Source: Hyphomicrobiales bacterium
GTDB lineage: Bacteria; Pseudomonadota; Alphaproteobacteria; Rhizobiales; Rhizobiaceae
NCBI GenBank assembly: GCA_900473795.1
Contig: UCMT01000026.1
Location: 124,001-188,000 of the forward strand
DNA length: 64,000 bases
Direction of reading: 5' to 3'
Each line of letters starts with the position of its first letter. The stretch's first letter is position 1. The position numbers were made by a program, and so were the translations under genes. Below the pieces are notes generated by a model. That model saw only the letters and a list, made by a program, of their open reading frames with translations. It ran no database searches and was not told the DNA's origin. This document shows positions 17,755-26,077 of the stretch, piece after piece.

Positions 17755-18481
17755 TCAGATCGTTTTCTGTTTTTCATGCAGCCAATCGGTGATCAATTGG
17801 CGGTAGCGTGCGCCGCTGAAGCTTGGAAAATGTCCGCCATGCACGACGCGCACGGGGATTTTCAAGAGCCGCTCCATGGATGTGAGATAGTCAGCGGCAT
17901 TTGAGTGATAGATGTCCTCGACCAGCGGACCATCGTAGAGGATGTCGCCGGAGAACAGAATTTCGGTTGCCTTCTCATAGAGCGCAATGCCGCCCGGGGA
18001 ATGGCCGGGTGTATGAATGACCTCGAAGACCCGGTCGCCCAGATCGATGATATCACCATCGTCGAGAATGCGCGTCGCTGGCGCCTTTTTTACGGCGTAA
18101 CATGTCGAACAATAGGGTTCCGGCGGCAATGCATCGAAAATCTCGTCTGTCACGTAGGGATCGGCGAGGGTGTTTGTCCGTGTCGGATTGGCGAGCAGAT
18201 CGGCCTCGGCGGAATGCACCGCGCGGCATTCGAATTCGTGATGGCAGCCGATATGGTCGAAATGCGTATGGCTGGCGACGGCGACGAGATCACGCTCGGC
18301 CACCAGCGGCACCCACTCGCGCCACGCCCATGCCGCTATCGACCAGCATGTCGCGATCGCGGCCGCGCACATGCCAGATGTTGCAACGGTAGAATTCCTG
18401 GATGAATGGCTCGGAGATGGCGGTTACGCCGTCATCGAGACGTTTGACGGCATACCATTTGTCGGGACCGATGCGTTCCAT
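17755..18481 (-). pseudogene. MBL-fold metallo-hydrolase gene interrupted by a frameshift
   Basis: The N-terminal part (MERIGPDKWYAVKRLDDG ... DRDMLVDSGMGV) reads from an ATG at 18481 that follows AGGAG. The metal-binding part (REWVPLVAERDL, then SHTHFDHIG, GHSPGG, SGDILYDG, VVHGGHFPSF) reads in another frame that continues to a stop at 17755. The two join at about 18319-18326, where one extra base, or a loss of 8 bases, has broken the frame. Without a shift, the first frame ends at 18290, before the HxHxDH motif. The rest of the hydrolase (glyoxalase II-like) is intact and shows no other stop. This could be a recent mutation, a sequencing error, or a programmed shift. It precedes the aldehyde dehydrogenase. 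Confidence 0.8.
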
Positions 18482-18670
18482 GCTCATCTCCTGCCGTCTC
18501 ACGCTGGCAAGGCTACGACATCGGCAAGATCGACGGCAAGTGGGAGATCTGACCGTCAGCCACCGCTGCCGCTTACGGCACGATCGCAAACTCCCGGATG
18601 TCGCCCGGCCTCTGCGAACGGATGCAGGGGCGCTACCGCCTGCACCGCGACGGACGCGAGCGACCAAGAC

Positions 18671-18705
18671 AAACGAAAACCTCTGAATCGGTATCGACTC
18701 AGAGG
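18671..18705 (-). terminator. Rho-independent terminator for the small membrane-protein gene
   Basis: On the minus strand a perfect 7-base stem, CCTCTGA/TCAGAGG (18680-18705, 12-base loop), is followed by TTTTCGTTT. It lies 44 bases after the stop of the small ORF at 18749-18898 and points the same way. Confidence 0.75.
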
Positions 18706-18748
18706 CCCCGCAATGGTGAAATTTCGCGTTTCGCCTTCCAGAAAAGGC

Positions 18749-18898
18749 TCAGATCGCCCCGAAGACGAGCGCGGAAACGAAAAGGAACGCCGCACCCAGT
18801 GCGACCGCCTGTGCTGCCATGTTCCAGGAAAACTGGGGTCCGGTATGCGCGCCAAAGGCGGTTGGGCGATTCTGCATGACTGGTTTCGAACCTTGCAT
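18749..18898 (-). CDS. Small single-pass membrane protein, 49 residues
   Basis: A short reading frame starts at the ATG at 18896-18898, with GGAGG 5 bases before it, and ends at TGA 18749-18751. The product begins MQGSKPVMQNRPTAFG and has a C-terminal hydrophobic helix from about residue 27 to 49 (MAAQAVALGAAFLFVSALVFGAI), so it should sit in the inner membrane with a short soluble head. A clean terminator follows. The strong ribosome-binding site plus own terminator argue that it is a real gene. I do not recognise its family and assign no function. The 267 bases between it and the frameshifted MBL gene hold only the terminator. Confidence 0.65.
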   Translation of the reverse strand: MQGSKPVMQNRPTAFGAHTGPQFSWNMAAQAVALGAAFLFVSALVFGAI

Positions 18899-19068
18899 CC
18901 TGTCCTCCACTTCGAGTTGTTGCAGATATTCTGCTGACCGTATCGTCGCCCTGGTTTTCTCCGATATTTTCCATTGAGTTTATAGATATTATTTTCTTTG
19001 TTTTTCGCCCCAGGAGGAAAAACCGTCCTCGGGCGCGATCGGCCGAAATAAGAAACGCGGCAGGCGGC

Positions 19069-19986
19069 CTAATGTTCCCGGCCGTGTTCTCTTTCTCTTA
19101 CGTGCCTGGACCATTGCTCGCTGAACCAGGGACTGAGCAACGAAACATCCGGCTGGCTGTGCGGCTTCGTCATCGCACCGGTCTCTTCCATGTAGGTCCA
19201 TACCTTGAAGGTCGTCAGCTCGTGTTTGCCGAAGGTCTGGATCAACGGAATGTCGGCGGCGTCACGGCCGCGTGCAACGGCAATGCGGCCAATGCGCGGA
19301 ATATTGTGGCGGGCATCGAACGTGTACCACCGGTCCTGAAGATAGACCTCGAACCAGGCATTGAAATCCATCGGCGCCGGATCACCGGCAACGCCGATAT
19401 CACCCATATAGCCGTTGACGTAACGCGCGGGCATGTTCATGCAGCGGCAGAGGGTGACGGCGAGATGGGCGTAGTCCCGGCAGACCCCTGCCCTTTCCTG
19501 ATGGGCCTCCATCGCCGTCCGCAAGGCTGGTGCATATCCGTAGCTGAAGATCAGTCGGTCATGCACGTAGTCGCAGATCGCCTTCACGCGTTGCCAACCC
19601 GGTTCGAGATTTCCGAACAAGCGCCAGGCAAGCGGGCCAAAACGGTCGGTTTCGCAATAGCGGCTGGCAGAAAGATAGGGCAGGCAGACGGAAGGCAGTC
19701 TTTCGACCGGTACGGCCTTCGCGTCGAGATTGACGCGATCGGGGCGGCCGCTATCCCTCACGACGGCGTCGTAGCTCAAATGCAGCCCGCCTGCCGGCAC
19801 CACCATGCGCATGCAGACATTGCCATGCGGATCGATGACCTCGCCGATTTTCACGGCTGGATCGGCAACCGGTCCGCGCTCGCCGACGATGTCGGGCCGC
19901 CTGGCACGATCGACGGAAAGATAGGTCATCATCGGCGTCGGCTGGTCGCAGCTGATACCGATCTCGTATCCGAACCGTATGAACAT
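19069..19986 (-). CDS. Transglutaminase-like domain protein with an altered triad position
   Basis: This 305-residue protein has an N-terminal beta-rich region (FIRFGYEIGISCDQPTPMM) and a transglutaminase-like core. The catalytic cysteine lies in AGVCRDYAHLAVTLCR, followed by ARYVNGYMGDIG. The place where the family usually has His reads DFNAWFEVYL, so the expected His of HAWFEV is Asn. The Asp equivalent is in WYTFDARHNIPRIGR. The upstream GGGAGG supports the ATG at 19986. Such proteins are often cysteine proteases or peptidases of unclear substrate. If the His is really absent, activity would differ from the classical Cys-His-Asp enzyme. Confidence 0.85.
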   Translation of the reverse strand: MFIRFGYEIGISCDQPTPMMTYLSVDRARRPDIVGERGPVADPAVKIGEVIDPHGNVCMRMVVPAGGLHLSYDAVVRDSGRPDRVNLDAKAVPVERLPSVCLPYLSASRYCETDRFGPLAWRLFGNLEPGWQRVKAICDYVHDRLIFSYGYAPALRTAMEAHQERAGVCRDYAHLAVTLCRCMNMPARYVNGYMGDIGVAGDPAPMDFNAWFEVYLQDRWYTFDARHNIPRIGRIAVARGRDAADIPLIQTFGKHELTTFKVWTYMEETGAMTKPHSQPDVSLLSPWFSEQWSRHVREREHGREH

Positions 19987-20375
19987 ACGCTACCTCCCAC
20001 CACCGAGCGGGAACGGGTTTCCCGCATCATTGTTCCGGTTTCAGGTTTGGAAAATGAGAACCCAAGAGAGCTTCCGCTACAGAACGCAAATCGCACATCT
20101 GACGCATGTCTTTATCACTCGTCCCGGCGTCTTGGAGGATCGAGCCTTGAGGATAAGGCGCCCTAACGCCACTGCCCAGGCCCCTCGACAATCGGAGCTG
20201 AGCGCCGTTCGGCGCAGACACATACTGCAAATACTAAGCCGATCACCAATCTCTGACAACCTCCCGATGGATGCCGGGCGCCGATGTGCAAGCGAAAACG
20301 TTCGTCGGGGATGCCCGAAGGTGTGTGCGGTTTCAGCGCGACAACCAACTCTAACTTTTTGATTTATAGGAAGAT
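19987..20375. other. 389-base non-coding stretch between the transglutaminase-like gene and glycerate kinase
   Basis: I find no convincing gene here. It contains the transglutaminase ribosome-binding site, a 7-base hairpin GCGGGAA/TTCCCGC at 20007-20025 in the presumed leader of that gene, and a short GCGCCG/CGGCGC hairpin at 20202-20215 without a T-run. The promoter of the transglutaminase gene should lie here. Confidence 0.6.
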
Positions 20376-21644
20376 TCAAACGACCAGCATCGCCCGGAAG
20401 TCGTTGACGTTCGTTCCTGTCGGACCCGGAACGAACAGGTCGCCGCTCGCATGGAAGGCGCTCCAGGCATCGTGCCGGGAGAGATAGTCGCGCGGATCGC
20501 CACCGGCCGCACGCACACGCGTCACCGTCCCCGCATCGGCGAAAGCCCCTGCATTGTCCTCCGAGCCATCGATGCCGTCGGTATCGGCCGCCAAGGCATG
20601 GATGCCATCAACGTCCTCAATGTCGAGCGCGAAGGACAACAGGAACTCGCTGTTGCGCCCGCCCTTGCCATAGGTATTGCCGGAAATGGTCACCGTCGTT
20701 TCGCCGCCGGACAGGATGACGACAGGTTTTTGGAAAGGCCGGTTGCGCAACACCGTTTCGCGCGCGATCGCGGCATGCATGCGGCCGATGTCGGCGGCCT
20801 CTCCCTCGATCGCGTCGGAAAGGATCACCGCTTCGATACCCTGCTGCCGTGCCTTGGCGGCAGCCGCTTCGAGCGAAACGCTGGCCGAAGCGATGATGTG
20901 GCGTTCGTGATCGGCAAAGGCCGCGTGGTCCGGCCGAGGCGCTGCGGCTTCGGATGAGCTCAGGTGCCGAATCACCGCCTCGGGCAATTCCATCCGGTAG
21001 CGCTCGACGATGGCAAGAGCATCCGCCGGCGTCGACAGATCCGGGATCGTCGGGCCGGATGCGACAAAGGCCGGATTGTCGCCGGGCACATCGGAGACGA
21101 TCAGGCTGACGACCTTGGCGGGTGCTGCCGCAAAGGCCAGACGACCGCCCTTGATGCGCGAGACATGCTTGCGCACGACGTTCATCGCCGAAATCGGCGC
21201 GCCGGAGGCGAGGAGAGCGCGGTTAACGGCGATCTCGTCCTCAAGCGTCAGGCCGGCGGGTGGCGCCGGCAGCAACGAGGAGCCGCCGCCGGAAATCAGC
21301 GCCACGACCAGATCATCCGGCGTCAGCCCCTGCACCAGCCGCAGCAATTCGGCCGAGCCGGCAAGCCCGGCCTCGTCCGGCACCGGATGCGCCGATTGCA
21401 GAATGCGGATTCGCTCGCAGGCAGCGATCGGCCCGTGCCGGGCCACAACAGCACCCTCGAGCGGGCCACCCCACAGGCTTTCAAACGCAGCCGCCATCTG
21501 GCTTGCCGCCTTGCCGGCGCCGACGACGATGGTCCGGCCTTTGGGCCGCGCAGGCAGATGGGCGCGGATAGCCGCAAGCGGATCGGCAGCTTCGACCGCG
21601 GCCTCGAACAGGCTGGTCAGAAAGGGACGCGGTTCTAGCATCAT
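20376..21644 (-). CDS. ttuD: Glycerate 2-kinase (GckA/TtuD, MOFRL family)
   Basis: This 422-residue protein has the DUF4147 plus MOFRL architecture of glycerate 2-kinase: GRTIVVGAGKAASQMA near the start, ISGGGSSLLPAPP, the ENxVRKHVSRIKGG-like segment NVVRKHVSRIKGGRL, SDVPGDNPAFVASGP, and the C-terminal ILSGGETTVTISG, GGRNSEFLLSF and ADTDGIDGSEDNAGAF. It phosphorylates glycerate to 2-phosphoglycerate. It is also often annotated as hydroxypyruvate reductase TtuD. It is the last gene of the LacI-associated sugar operon, 6 bases after the Dabb gene, which suggests that the pathway ends at glycerate. Two start ATGs are adjacent. Confidence 0.92.
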   Translation of the reverse strand: MMLEPRPFLTSLFEAAVEAADPLAAIRAHLPARPKGRTIVVGAGKAASQMAAAFESLWGGPLEGAVVARHGPIAACERIRILQSAHPVPDEAGLAGSAELLRLVQGLTPDDLVVALISGGGSSLLPAPPAGLTLEDEIAVNRALLASGAPISAMNVVRKHVSRIKGGRLAFAAAPAKVVSLIVSDVPGDNPAFVASGPTIPDLSTPADALAIVERYRMELPEAVIRHLSSSEAAAPRPDHAAFADHERHIIASASVSLEAAAAKARQQGIEAVILSDAIEGEAADIGRMHAAIARETVLRNRPFQKPVVILSGGETTVTISGNTYGKGGRNSEFLLSFALDIEDVDGIHALAADTDGIDGSEDNAGAFADAGTVTRVRAAGGDPRDYLSRHDAWSAFHASGDLFVPGPTGTNVNDFRAMLVV

Positions 21645-21650
21645 TCAGGA

Positions 21651-21965
21651 TCAACTCGCGACTTCAAAGTCGTAGACGAAAACGCCATCAACGCCGCCTT
21701 CAGTCGCAGCAACGATGCGGCCGCCTGCCTTCTCATGCTCAGGATGGGAAAGATAGGCGTCGCGTGCGACTGCATCGGCGAAATCGATGATGAAGCCGCT
21801 ATTGTAGCCTTTTCCGAGCCCCTCCGGGCTGACATTGGGACCGATGTCGATGGCGAGATATCCGGGAACAAGGGGCTTCAACGCCGCTATGTCGGCGAGA
21901 ATCGATGCCCTCTCGGCATCCGGTACGCTCGTCGTGAAGCGGATGAAGACACAATGGCGGATCAT
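21651..21965 (-). CDS. Dabb-domain (stress-responsive A/B barrel) protein
   Basis: This 104-residue protein begins MIRHCVFIRFTTSVPD and has the features of the dimeric alpha/beta-barrel Dabb family: a central helix, PGYLAIDIGPNVSPEG, then FIIDFADAVARDAYLSHPEHEKA. Members are found as small accessory enzymes or isomerases in catabolic operons. It lies between the GMC oxidoreductase and glycerate kinase, with gaps of 9 and 6 bases, and follows an AGGAG site. A specific reaction cannot be given. Confidence 0.88.
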   Translation of the reverse strand: MIRHCVFIRFTTSVPDAERASILADIAALKPLVPGYLAIDIGPNVSPEGLGKGYNSGFIIDFADAVARDAYLSHPEHEKAGGRIVAATEGGVDGVFVYDFEVAS

Positions 21966-21974
21966 GGCAAACTC

Positions 21975-23630
21975 CTATCGGATCTCGGCGCGTGCCCGCG
22001 GTCTGAGATCGTTGCGTTCGTGGCTGAAAATCGCCGCCGGCAACGGCTGGCGATTGCGGATGATGTCCGATCCCTTCTCGCCCATCATGATCGTCGGGCC
22101 GTTGGTATTGCAAGAGGGCACGCGCGGCATGACGGAACTGTCGCAGACGCGCAAGCCCTCGAGGCCATGGACTTTCAGCTCCAGATCGACGACGGCGTCC
22201 GCACCGGTCCCCATCTTGCAGGTGCCGACCGGATGATGATCGGTCTTGGCGTTGGCGCAGCCATAGTCGAACAACTCCTCGTCCGTCATGACCTTCGGCC
22301 CCGGCAGACGCTCGGCCATGACGAACGGCTTCAGAGCCGCTTGCTGGAGGATTTCGCGCGCGATCTTCAGTCCCTCGATCGACATCTTCCGGTCATGCGG
22401 ATCTTCCCAATAGTTCGGATCGATCAACGGAGCGGCCGCCGGGTCGGAAGAGGATAGCCGCACGGTGCCGCGCGAACGGGGATGCAGATAGGCGGAGTTC
22501 AGCGTGACGCCGGCATTCCTCAGCTTCTCGACGCCCGCCTCGATGCCGGAACCGAGACCGAGGTGGAATTGGATATCGGGCGAGCGGGCATTCGGATCGG
22601 CGTACCAGAAGCCACCGGTCTCGAAGAGCGAGGAGGCGACCGGACCGGTGCGGAACAGCACATATTGCAGGCCCGCCCAGATCGACCGATGCAGCTTGGC
22701 GACGCCGTCATAGGTGTGGTCGCCGGTGCATTCGGAAATGACGAAGAGATCGAGGTGATCTTGCAGGTTCGAGCCGACGCCCGGCAAATCGTGTTTCACC
22801 TCGATACCGACCGAACGCAGATGATCGGCCGGACCGATGCCGGACTGTTGCAGGAGCTTCGGCGAACCAATGGCACCGGACGTGATGAGAACCTCGCGCC
22901 CGGCGCGGACGATCTCGGCTCCGCGCGGCGTGGCGATCTCGACACCGACGGCGCGTTTGCCTTCCAGCACGATCCGGCTCACCCGCGCGCCGAGCCTGAC
23001 TGTCAGGTTCTTGCGGTTCCTGATTGGCGAAAGATAGGCGAGCGAGGCGGAAGAGCGGCGGCGATTGCGCTGGGTAAGCTGATAGAAGCCGACGCCGGCC
23101 TGCTGCCTGCCATTGAAATCATGATTGTAGGGAATGCCGAGCTCCTGGCCGGCACGGATATAGGCATCGCAGATCGGCAGGCCGGAGACGGGCATGGAGA
23201 CACCGAGCGGCCCACCATAGGAATGATAGTCGTCGGCGAAACGCTGGTTGTCTTCCGCCCGCTTGAAATAGGGCAGCACGCTGCGGTAATCCCAGCCCGT
23301 GCAGCCGTCCTCGCTCGCCCAGAGATCATAATCGACCGCATTGCCGCGCGTATAGAGCTGCGCATTGATCGAGGAGCCGCCGCCGATGACCCTGGCCTGC
23401 GTATAGCGCATCACGCGGCCCTTCATGTGCTTTTGCGGTACGGTTTCCCAGCCCCAGCTTGCCACGCCCTTGGTCATCTTGGCGAAACCCGCGGGCATAT
23501 GGAACAGCGGGTGCCAGTCGCTACCGCCCGCTTCCAGCAAGAGCACCTTGACGTCGGCGTCCTCCGTCAGCCGGTTGGCAAGGACGCAACCCGCCGGACC
23601 GCCGCCGGTGATGATATAGTCGTAAGTCAT
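21975..23630 (-). CDS. GMC-family FAD-dependent oxidoreductase (choline/alcohol dehydrogenase type)
   Basis: This 551-residue flavoprotein has the N-terminal dinucleotide motif DYIITGGGPAGCVLANRL, followed by the second GMC signature (ITSGAIGSPKLLQQSGIGPA). The catalytic C-terminal part has DHHPVGTCKMG, with the conserved His, and NTNGPTIMMGEKGSD. The start at 23630 was chosen because the longer reading frame upstream runs through the RIME repeat. It oxidises an alcohol, probably a sugar or polyol derivative imported by the linked ABC system. It is separated from the upstream SDR gene by the RIME-like element. Confidence 0.9.
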   Translation of the reverse strand: MTYDYIITGGGPAGCVLANRLTEDADVKVLLLEAGGSDWHPLFHMPAGFAKMTKGVASWGWETVPQKHMKGRVMRYTQARVIGGGSSINAQLYTRGNAVDYDLWASEDGCTGWDYRSVLPYFKRAEDNQRFADDYHSYGGPLGVSMPVSGLPICDAYIRAGQELGIPYNHDFNGRQQAGVGFYQLTQRNRRRSSASLAYLSPIRNRKNLTVRLGARVSRIVLEGKRAVGVEIATPRGAEIVRAGREVLITSGAIGSPKLLQQSGIGPADHLRSVGIEVKHDLPGVGSNLQDHLDLFVISECTGDHTYDGVAKLHRSIWAGLQYVLFRTGPVASSLFETGGFWYADPNARSPDIQFHLGLGSGIEAGVEKLRNAGVTLNSAYLHPRSRGTVRLSSSDPAAAPLIDPNYWEDPHDRKMSIEGLKIAREILQQAALKPFVMAERLPGPKVMTDEELFDYGCANAKTDHHPVGTCKMGTGADAVVDLELKVHGLEGLRVCDSSVMPRVPSCNTNGPTIMMGEKGSDIIRNRQPLPAAIFSHERNDLRPRARAEIR

Positions 23631-23664
23631 GTCGTCTTCCTCAAATTCGAGTTTTGCCAAGCCA

Positions 23665-23780
23665 AGGCCCCTCATCCGGCCCTCCGGGCCACCTTCTCCC
23701 CGCAAGCGGGGCGAAGGAGAGTACGGCAAACTCAGTCGTCCCCTCTCCCCGCCTGCGGGGAGAGGGCTAGGGTGAGGGGC
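23665..23780. repeat. RIME-like intergenic palindromic repeat, copy 2
   Basis: About 116 bases with two hairpin arms (CTTCTCCCCGCaagcGGGGCGAAG, and CCCTCTCCCC/GGGGAGAGGG around CGCCTGCG) bounded by GGCCCCTCATCC and GGGTGAGGGGC. It has the same orientation as the copy at 29064-29179. It lies between the stop of the SDR gene and the start of the GMC gene inside the operon. Confidence 0.85.
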
Positions 23781-23796
23781 AATCGCCGCCGCCCCC

Positions 23797-24564
23797 TCAC
23801 AACCGTCCGATAGACAGCCCGCCATCGGCATTGATCACCGATCCCGTCGCAAAGCCGAAACTGCCGCTCGCCAATGCCGCAACGATTGCGCCGATGTCCT
23901 CCGGTTCGCCCCAGCGCTTCATAGGCACCAGACCGTCACTGATCAGGGCGTCATATTTCGCGGAAACGCCGGCGGTCATGGCAGAGCGGATGACACCCGG
24001 CCGCACCTCGAAAACGGCGATGCCGGTGTCTGCAAGACGCAAGGCCAACCCTTGCGAAAAAGCGGCGAGCCCCGCCTTCGTCATGCAGTAGTCCAGGCGC
24101 TCCGGCGAGCTCATCGTTGCGGAGACGGAGGTAATGTTGATCACCGAGCGTTTCGCACCGGAACCGACGGCCAACATCGCCTTCACCACGGCCTGGGTGA
24201 AAAAAACCGTTCCGCGCAGATTGGTGGCGACGATCGTGTCGAAATTCTCCGGCGCCAGATCGAGAAAATCGCCGCGCACCACGGATGCCATGCCGGCATT
24301 GTTGACGAGGCAGGCGATAGGGCCCAGTTGCGCCTGAACGGCTTCGACCGTCGCCTGGTGCCCCGAGAGATCGGCAAGGTCGGCCTGCAGGAAAATCGCC
24401 TTGGCGCCAAGCACCGAAAGGTCGTCGAGCACAGTGCCGATCTGATCGGCGTCGCCGATGCCGGTGACGGCGATGTCGAAGCCGACCTTCGCGAGCGCCT
24501 TGGCGATGCCAAGGCCGATACCGCGGCGGCCGCCGGTGACGATGGCAACGGGGCGTTTCGTCAT
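23797..24564 (-). CDS. Short-chain dehydrogenase/reductase (SDR)
   Basis: This 255-residue classical SDR has the Rossmann motif TGGRRGIGLGIAKAL near the start, NNAG, the catalytic NITSVSATMSSPERLDYCMTK (Ser, Tyr, Lys) and the C-terminal GSVINADGGLSIGRL. It would oxidise or reduce a hydroxyl group of the pathway intermediate. The ATG overlaps the stop of the second GMC gene (ATGA), so the two are translationally coupled. The longer reading frame to 24993 lies inside that GMC gene and was rejected. Confidence 0.9.
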   Translation of the reverse strand: MTKRPVAIVTGGRRGIGLGIAKALAKVGFDIAVTGIGDADQIGTVLDDLSVLGAKAIFLQADLADLSGHQATVEAVQAQLGPIACLVNNAGMASVVRGDFLDLAPENFDTIVATNLRGTVFFTQAVVKAMLAVGSGAKRSVINITSVSATMSSPERLDYCMTKAGLAAFSQGLALRLADTGIAVFEVRPGVIRSAMTAGVSAKYDALISDGLVPMKRWGEPEDIGAIVAALASGSFGFATGSVINADGGLSIGRL

Positions 24565-26069
24565 GCCGCCAGATCCTTCGAAACGATGTGATCGGCAACG
24601 CGCAGCGCCTGCGCCGCGACCGTCAGGGCCGGATTGACCGCGGCCGATGTCGGCAGGCACGACGCATCGACGACGAACAGGTTGTGGTGATCGAAGGCGC
24701 GGCAATAGACATCGAGCGGCGCAGACGCCGGATCGTTGCCGATCCGCACCGTGCCGCACTGGTGCGACGGCGTGCGCTTGTCGAAGGGCCGAGACAGAAC
24801 GATCGGGAATCCCGCCGCTTTCAGCGCCTGCTTCAGCTTCTTCACCAGCATCAGATGCGCCGGCCAGTTGGTGCGTACCCACTGCAGCACGATACGCTCG
24901 CCATCGACCATGATCCTGCTTTCCGGATGCGGGATATCCTCGCTCATGGCATAGAAGTCGATGGCATGAGCCGAGATCTGACCGAGCAGCCATTCCGGCA
25001 CCGACGGCATGTTTGCCTTCAGGATCGGACCGGAGATGCGACCGAGAAGCTGCACATTACCGAGCGGCGGACCGCCCTCACCGTCCGAGAGATAGAAATC
25101 ATTGAAACCGAAGGTCTTCTGATAGATCGAGTCGTTCCTGTAGAACGGCGAAACCGCGATCACCGCGCTCGAATTGTGGTTCATGAAGTTGCGGCCGACC
25201 TGGTCGGAACTGTTGGCGAGCCCCTTCGGATGAGCAGCATTGGCAGAGCGCAGCAGCAGCGCCGCCGACTGCACCGCACCTGCCGACAGGATGACCAGTT
25301 TCGGAGAGACGGCATGTTCGACGCCATCCTTGATATAGCGAACCGTTTCGATCCGCTTGCCATCCGGCGCCGTTTCCAGCCGCGTCACCCGCGACCCGGT
25401 CTGCAACCGGACATTCCGATGCTGCAACGCGACCGTCAGCGCCGCGGTCTCCGCATCCATCTTGCCGTCGAAACTGTTGGGGTGCGCATCCCAGGGCGTC
25501 TTCGCCTTGGCGAGCCACTTGTCGATATCGACGCCAAGCGGTAGCGAATAGGGATGCAGGCCGTTGCGTTTCAGCTTCTCACGCACCGAAGCAATCGGCG
25601 CCTCGTCCGGCACCGGTGCAAAGGCGTAGCGCTGCGAATGCGGCGGCTCCGTCGGGTCCTCACCGAGCGTTCCACGCACCTGATAGAGCTGTTCGGCGCG
25701 ACTGTACCAGGGCTCCAGTTCCTCGTAAGGAAACGGCCAGGCGGGCGAGACACCTTCCAGATGCCGCATTTCCGCAAAATCTTCGCGGCGATAGCGCACC
25801 AGCACGGCACCGAAGAATTTCGAATTGCCACCGACATTGTAGTAGTTGCCCGGATTGAAGCCCGTCCCGTCGGTTTCGTACCAGAGCTCCTTCGGCCGGA
25901 AATGGCCACGCTGGAAGATCGCCCGCTGGTCGCGGTTTTCCGGCCGGTCTTCGATATGGCCGCCGGCCTCCAGGATCAGGATGTCGGCGCCGGAACCCGC
26001 AAGGGCGGAGGCGATCGTCGATCCGCCGATGCCGGAGCCGATGATGACGATATCGGGCTGCTTCACCAT
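24561..26069 (-). CDS. GMC-family oxidoreductase, second copy of the operon
   Basis: This 502-residue FAD-dependent protein has DIVIIGSGIGGSTIASALAGSG at residues 5-26, GGNSKFFGAVLVRYR in the flavin contact region, and the C-terminal TPSHQCGTVRIGNDP plus VVDASCLPTSAAVNPALTVAAQALRVAD. These features match the glucose/gluconate-type GMC dehydrogenases more than the choline type, and it differs markedly from the GMC protein at 21975. The start MVKQPD at 26069 lies 8 bases after the ATPase stop. With the ABC transporter, it suggests oxidation of an imported sugar before further catabolism. Confidence 0.88.
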   Translation of the reverse strand: MVKQPDIVIIGSGIGGSTIASALAGSGADILILEAGGHIEDRPENRDQRAIFQRGHFRPKELWYETDGTGFNPGNYYNVGGNSKFFGAVLVRYRREDFAEMRHLEGVSPAWPFPYEELEPWYSRAEQLYQVRGTLGEDPTEPPHSQRYAFAPVPDEAPIASVREKLKRNGLHPYSLPLGVDIDKWLAKAKTPWDAHPNSFDGKMDAETAALTVALQHRNVRLQTGSRVTRLETAPDGKRIETVRYIKDGVEHAVSPKLVILSAGAVQSAALLLRSANAAHPKGLANSSDQVGRNFMNHNSSAVIAVSPFYRNDSIYQKTFGFNDFYLSDGEGGPPLGNVQLLGRISGPILKANMPSVPEWLLGQISAHAIDFYAMSEDIPHPESRIMVDGERIVLQWVRTNWPAHLMLVKKLKQALKAAGFPIVLSRPFDKRTPSHQCGTVRIGNDPASAPLDVYCRAFDHHNLFVVDASCLPTSAAVNPALTVAAQALRVADHIVSKDLAA

Positions 26070-26077
26070 GACCAGAC

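Noticed and set aside
18482-18550. Plus-strand remnant reading RWQGYDIGKIDGKWEI before a stop
   Set aside because: No start codon or family match; it lies in the leader of the MBL-fold gene, so it is most likely chance.
24565-24993. N-terminal extension of the SDR gene at 23797
   Set aside because: The extra residues overlap the GMC gene and have no SDR-like sequence; the Rossmann motif begins just after the chosen ATG.
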